Source: Fusobacterium sp. FSA-380-WT-3A (GTDB lineage: Bacteria > Fusobacteriota > Fusobacteriia > Fusobacteriales > Fusobacteriaceae). Taken from it: a DNA stretch of 58,992 nucleotides. The position numbers and the translations under genes were made by a program. The stretch is from NCBI RefSeq assembly GCF_012843705.1, contig NZ_JABAFQ010000012.1:1-58992 (forward strand), given 5' to 3'. Under the pieces are notes generated by a model, which was given only the letters and a program-made list of their open reading frames with translations, did not search any database and was not told the DNA's origin. Of the stretch, positions 57,815 through 58,992 are shown piece after piece (position 1 is the stretch's first letter; every line of letters begins with the position of its first letter).

Positions 57815-58652
57815 TGAAATAGTTGTTATATCTGGAAAAGGTGGTACAGGAAAAACTACTGTTACTTCTTCTCTTATTCCATACTTTGAAGATGTTGTAA
57901 TTGGAGATTGTGATGTAGATGCTCCAAACCTAAAGATTTTATTTTCACCTAAGGATATTGAAATAAAAGAGTTTTTTGGAATGAAAAAAGCTAAAAGAAA
58001 TATGGAAGTTTGTAATAATTGTGGACTTTGTTTTAAATATTGTAAATTTAATGCTATTGATAATCTTACTAAGTGTGAGGGTTGTGGGGTTTGTGAATAT
58101 ATTTGTCCTATGGGTGCTATTGAAATGGTGGACAATAAAGCTGGAAGTCTTATTATTTCAGATACCTCTTATGGAAAATTAGTTCATGCTTCACTTATTC
58201 CTGGCGAGGAGAATTCTGGAAAATTAGTGGCTGAAGTTAGAAAGACTACTAAAAAAATTGCTGAGGAAGAAAATAAAAAATATATTATTTTAGATGGAGC
58301 TCCTGGAGTAGCTTGTAATGTTATAAGTTCTATTACAGGTATTAAAAAAGCTGTTGTTGTTACAGAACCTACTCTTTCAGGTTTACATGATATGGAAAGA
58401 TTATTGGATTTAATTGCAAAATTTAGAATAAAACCTTATTTCATTATCAATAAATATGATTTATCTAATGAGATTTCTGAAAAATTGGAAAATTTTATAC
58501 ATGAAAAAGGTTATGAAATTTCTGTTAAAATTCCTTTTGAAAAAGAGATTTTTAATTGTATAAATATGAAAAAAATTCCTTCTACTGAAATGAAAGAATT
58601 TTTTAATAAAATTGGTTTTGATAAATTGGTTGAGGAATTGAAAAAAGATTAA
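57804..58652 (+). CDS. Ferredoxin-containing P-loop ATPase 2 (Mrp/MinD superfamily)
   Basis: This 282-residue paralogue of the preceding ATPase has the same plan: SGKGGTGKTTVTSS at residues 9-22, two cluster motifs CNNCGLCFKYCKFNA and CEGCGVCEYICPMGA, and Walker B YIILDGAPGV. The second Walker B has Asp-Gly-Ala-Pro-Gly where paralogue 1 has Asp-Cys-Pro-Pro-Gly, so the pair may form a heterodimer with unequal sites. ATG lies in the 11-base overlap behind GAGGTGAT, implying coupled translation. A terminator follows. Confidence 0.92.
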   Translation: MKFNEIVVISGKGGTGKTTVTSSLIPYFEDVVIGDCDVDAPNLKILFSPKDIEIKEFFGMKKAKRNMEVCNNCGLCFKYCKFNAIDNLTKCEGCGVCEYICPMGAIEMVDNKAGSLIISDTSYGKLVHASLIPGEENSGKLVAEVRKTTKKIAEEENKKYIILDGAPGVACNVISSITGIKKAVVVTEPTLSGLHDMERLLDLIAKFRIKPYFIINKYDLSNEISEKLENFIHEKGYEISVKIPFEKEIFNCINMKKIPSTEMKEFFNKIGFDKLVEELKKD

Positions 58653-58678
58653 AAAAGAGAGTTAAAACTCTCTTTTTT
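58651..58678. terminator. Terminator after ATPase 2
   Basis: AAAAAAGAGAGTT / AACTCTCTTTTTT form a 13-bp stem with a two-base centre, between convergent genes, and can work in both directions. Confidence 0.9.
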
Positions 58679-58992
58679 TACCTTTTTACTTTATTTGCTA
58701 TATAAGAAGGTACTACTTGAACCATTGTTTTTATTTCTTCTTTTGTAAATCCTTGTTCTAATAAAGCAACTATGAAATTTATCATCTCTTCTGCTGGATG
58801 TTTAAATCCATTTTGTCCTCTATCTGTTGCTAAGTAAGTATTTTCTATACCTGCCATTCTTATATTTTTAGACATCTCTTCTATACTTATAGAATTTTCC
58901 GCTACATTTAACCAATTTTTCTCAATAAGAACTCCTAAACTAGCCAAATATTTTTGTGTCTCTCCATTTACCACAGTACGAGGCCATTCTGG
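58678..58992 (-). CDS. DUF6282-like protein, C-terminal part, cut by the window edge
   Basis: The last 104 residues of an open frame are visible; it continues past base 58992 (PEWPRTVVNGETQKY...). The end reads TYLATDRGQNGFKHPAEEMINFIVALLEQGFTKEEIKTM, which resembles the C-terminus of DUF6282 amidohydrolase-like proteins, with Asp in a position like a metal ligand. An ATG at 58974 is internal, not the true start. The function is unknown. Confidence 0.65.
   Translation of the reverse strand, partial: PEWPRTVVNGETQKYLASLGVLIEKNWLNVAENSISIEEMSKNIRMAGIENTYLATDRGQNGFKHPAEEMINFIVALLEQGFTKEEIKTMVQVVPSYIANKVKR

Noticed and set aside
55805-58652. Nitrogen fixation cluster
   Set aside because: NifX-like domains occur, but no nifH, nifD, nifK, nifE, nifN or nifB core gene is present; the NifX fold is widespread outside nitrogen fixation.

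Overview
The window looks like a chromosomal segment of a Fusobacterium-type bacterium. It is very AT-rich, with strong AGGAGG ribosome binding sites, consensus TTGACA/TATAAT promoters with 17-base spacers, and frequent TTG starts. The F-type ATP synthase has a rotor subunit with the Ilyobacter/Fusobacterium Na+-binding signature. Sialic-acid, sulfur and [FeFe]-hydrogenase maturation genes fit an anaerobic, amino-acid and amino-sugar fermenting host. The species is not resolved.

Layout. 1-6.9 kb: a penicillin-binding carboxypeptidase, nifU-nifS, nth, a GNAT acetyltransferase, tyrS with a vestigial second tyrS 5' end in front of it, five tRNA genes and a lone minD. 7-8.7 kb: an Spx/ArsC-like protein and a decayed IS91-like transposase. 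8.7-12.8 kb: eno and pyk, then eleven tRNA genes whose 3' end duplicates the first array. 12.8-21 kb: GIY-YIG protein, a DUF1576 membrane protein, tsaD-UPF0210-ACT, a cold-shock protein and the rpsB-tsf / pyrH-frr translation block with a structured rpsB leader. 21-27.7 kb: an EamA transporter, a cyclase-MarR operon with a clear operator, the FAD-protein/hydF/ferredoxin operon and an MscS channel. 28-33 kb: a sialic-acid island with a divergent Na+ symporter and nanK-yhcH-nanE-nanA sharing two matching operators. 33-38.6 kb: an ABC importer built around a DUF3798 binding protein. 38.6-46.5 kb: the complete ATP synthase operon.

46.5-58.7 kb is the most unusual stretch. It holds a four-module sulfur-transfer fusion (CoA-disulfide reductase-like, rhodanese, TusA, DsrE) followed by a permease split in two and preceded by a divergent HxlR regulator. 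Next is a cysteine/C-S-lyase cluster (gamma-glutamyl hydrolase-like, dicarboxylate/amino-acid symporter, glutaredoxin-like, cysteine desulfidase, PatB). Last is a four-gene set joining a DUF134-NifX regulator, a NifX-like protein and two ferredoxin-containing P-loop ATPases behind a perfect 26-bp operator. The window ends inside a DUF6282-like gene.

Together the genes describe central glycolysis, translation, Na+-coupled energy conversion, sialic-acid use, and iron-sulfur and sulfur handling. The best candidates for undescribed biology are the DUF134-NifX/ATPase cluster, the sulfur fusion with its split permease, and the DUF3798 ABC system. No CRISPR array, prophage or intact insertion sequence was seen.
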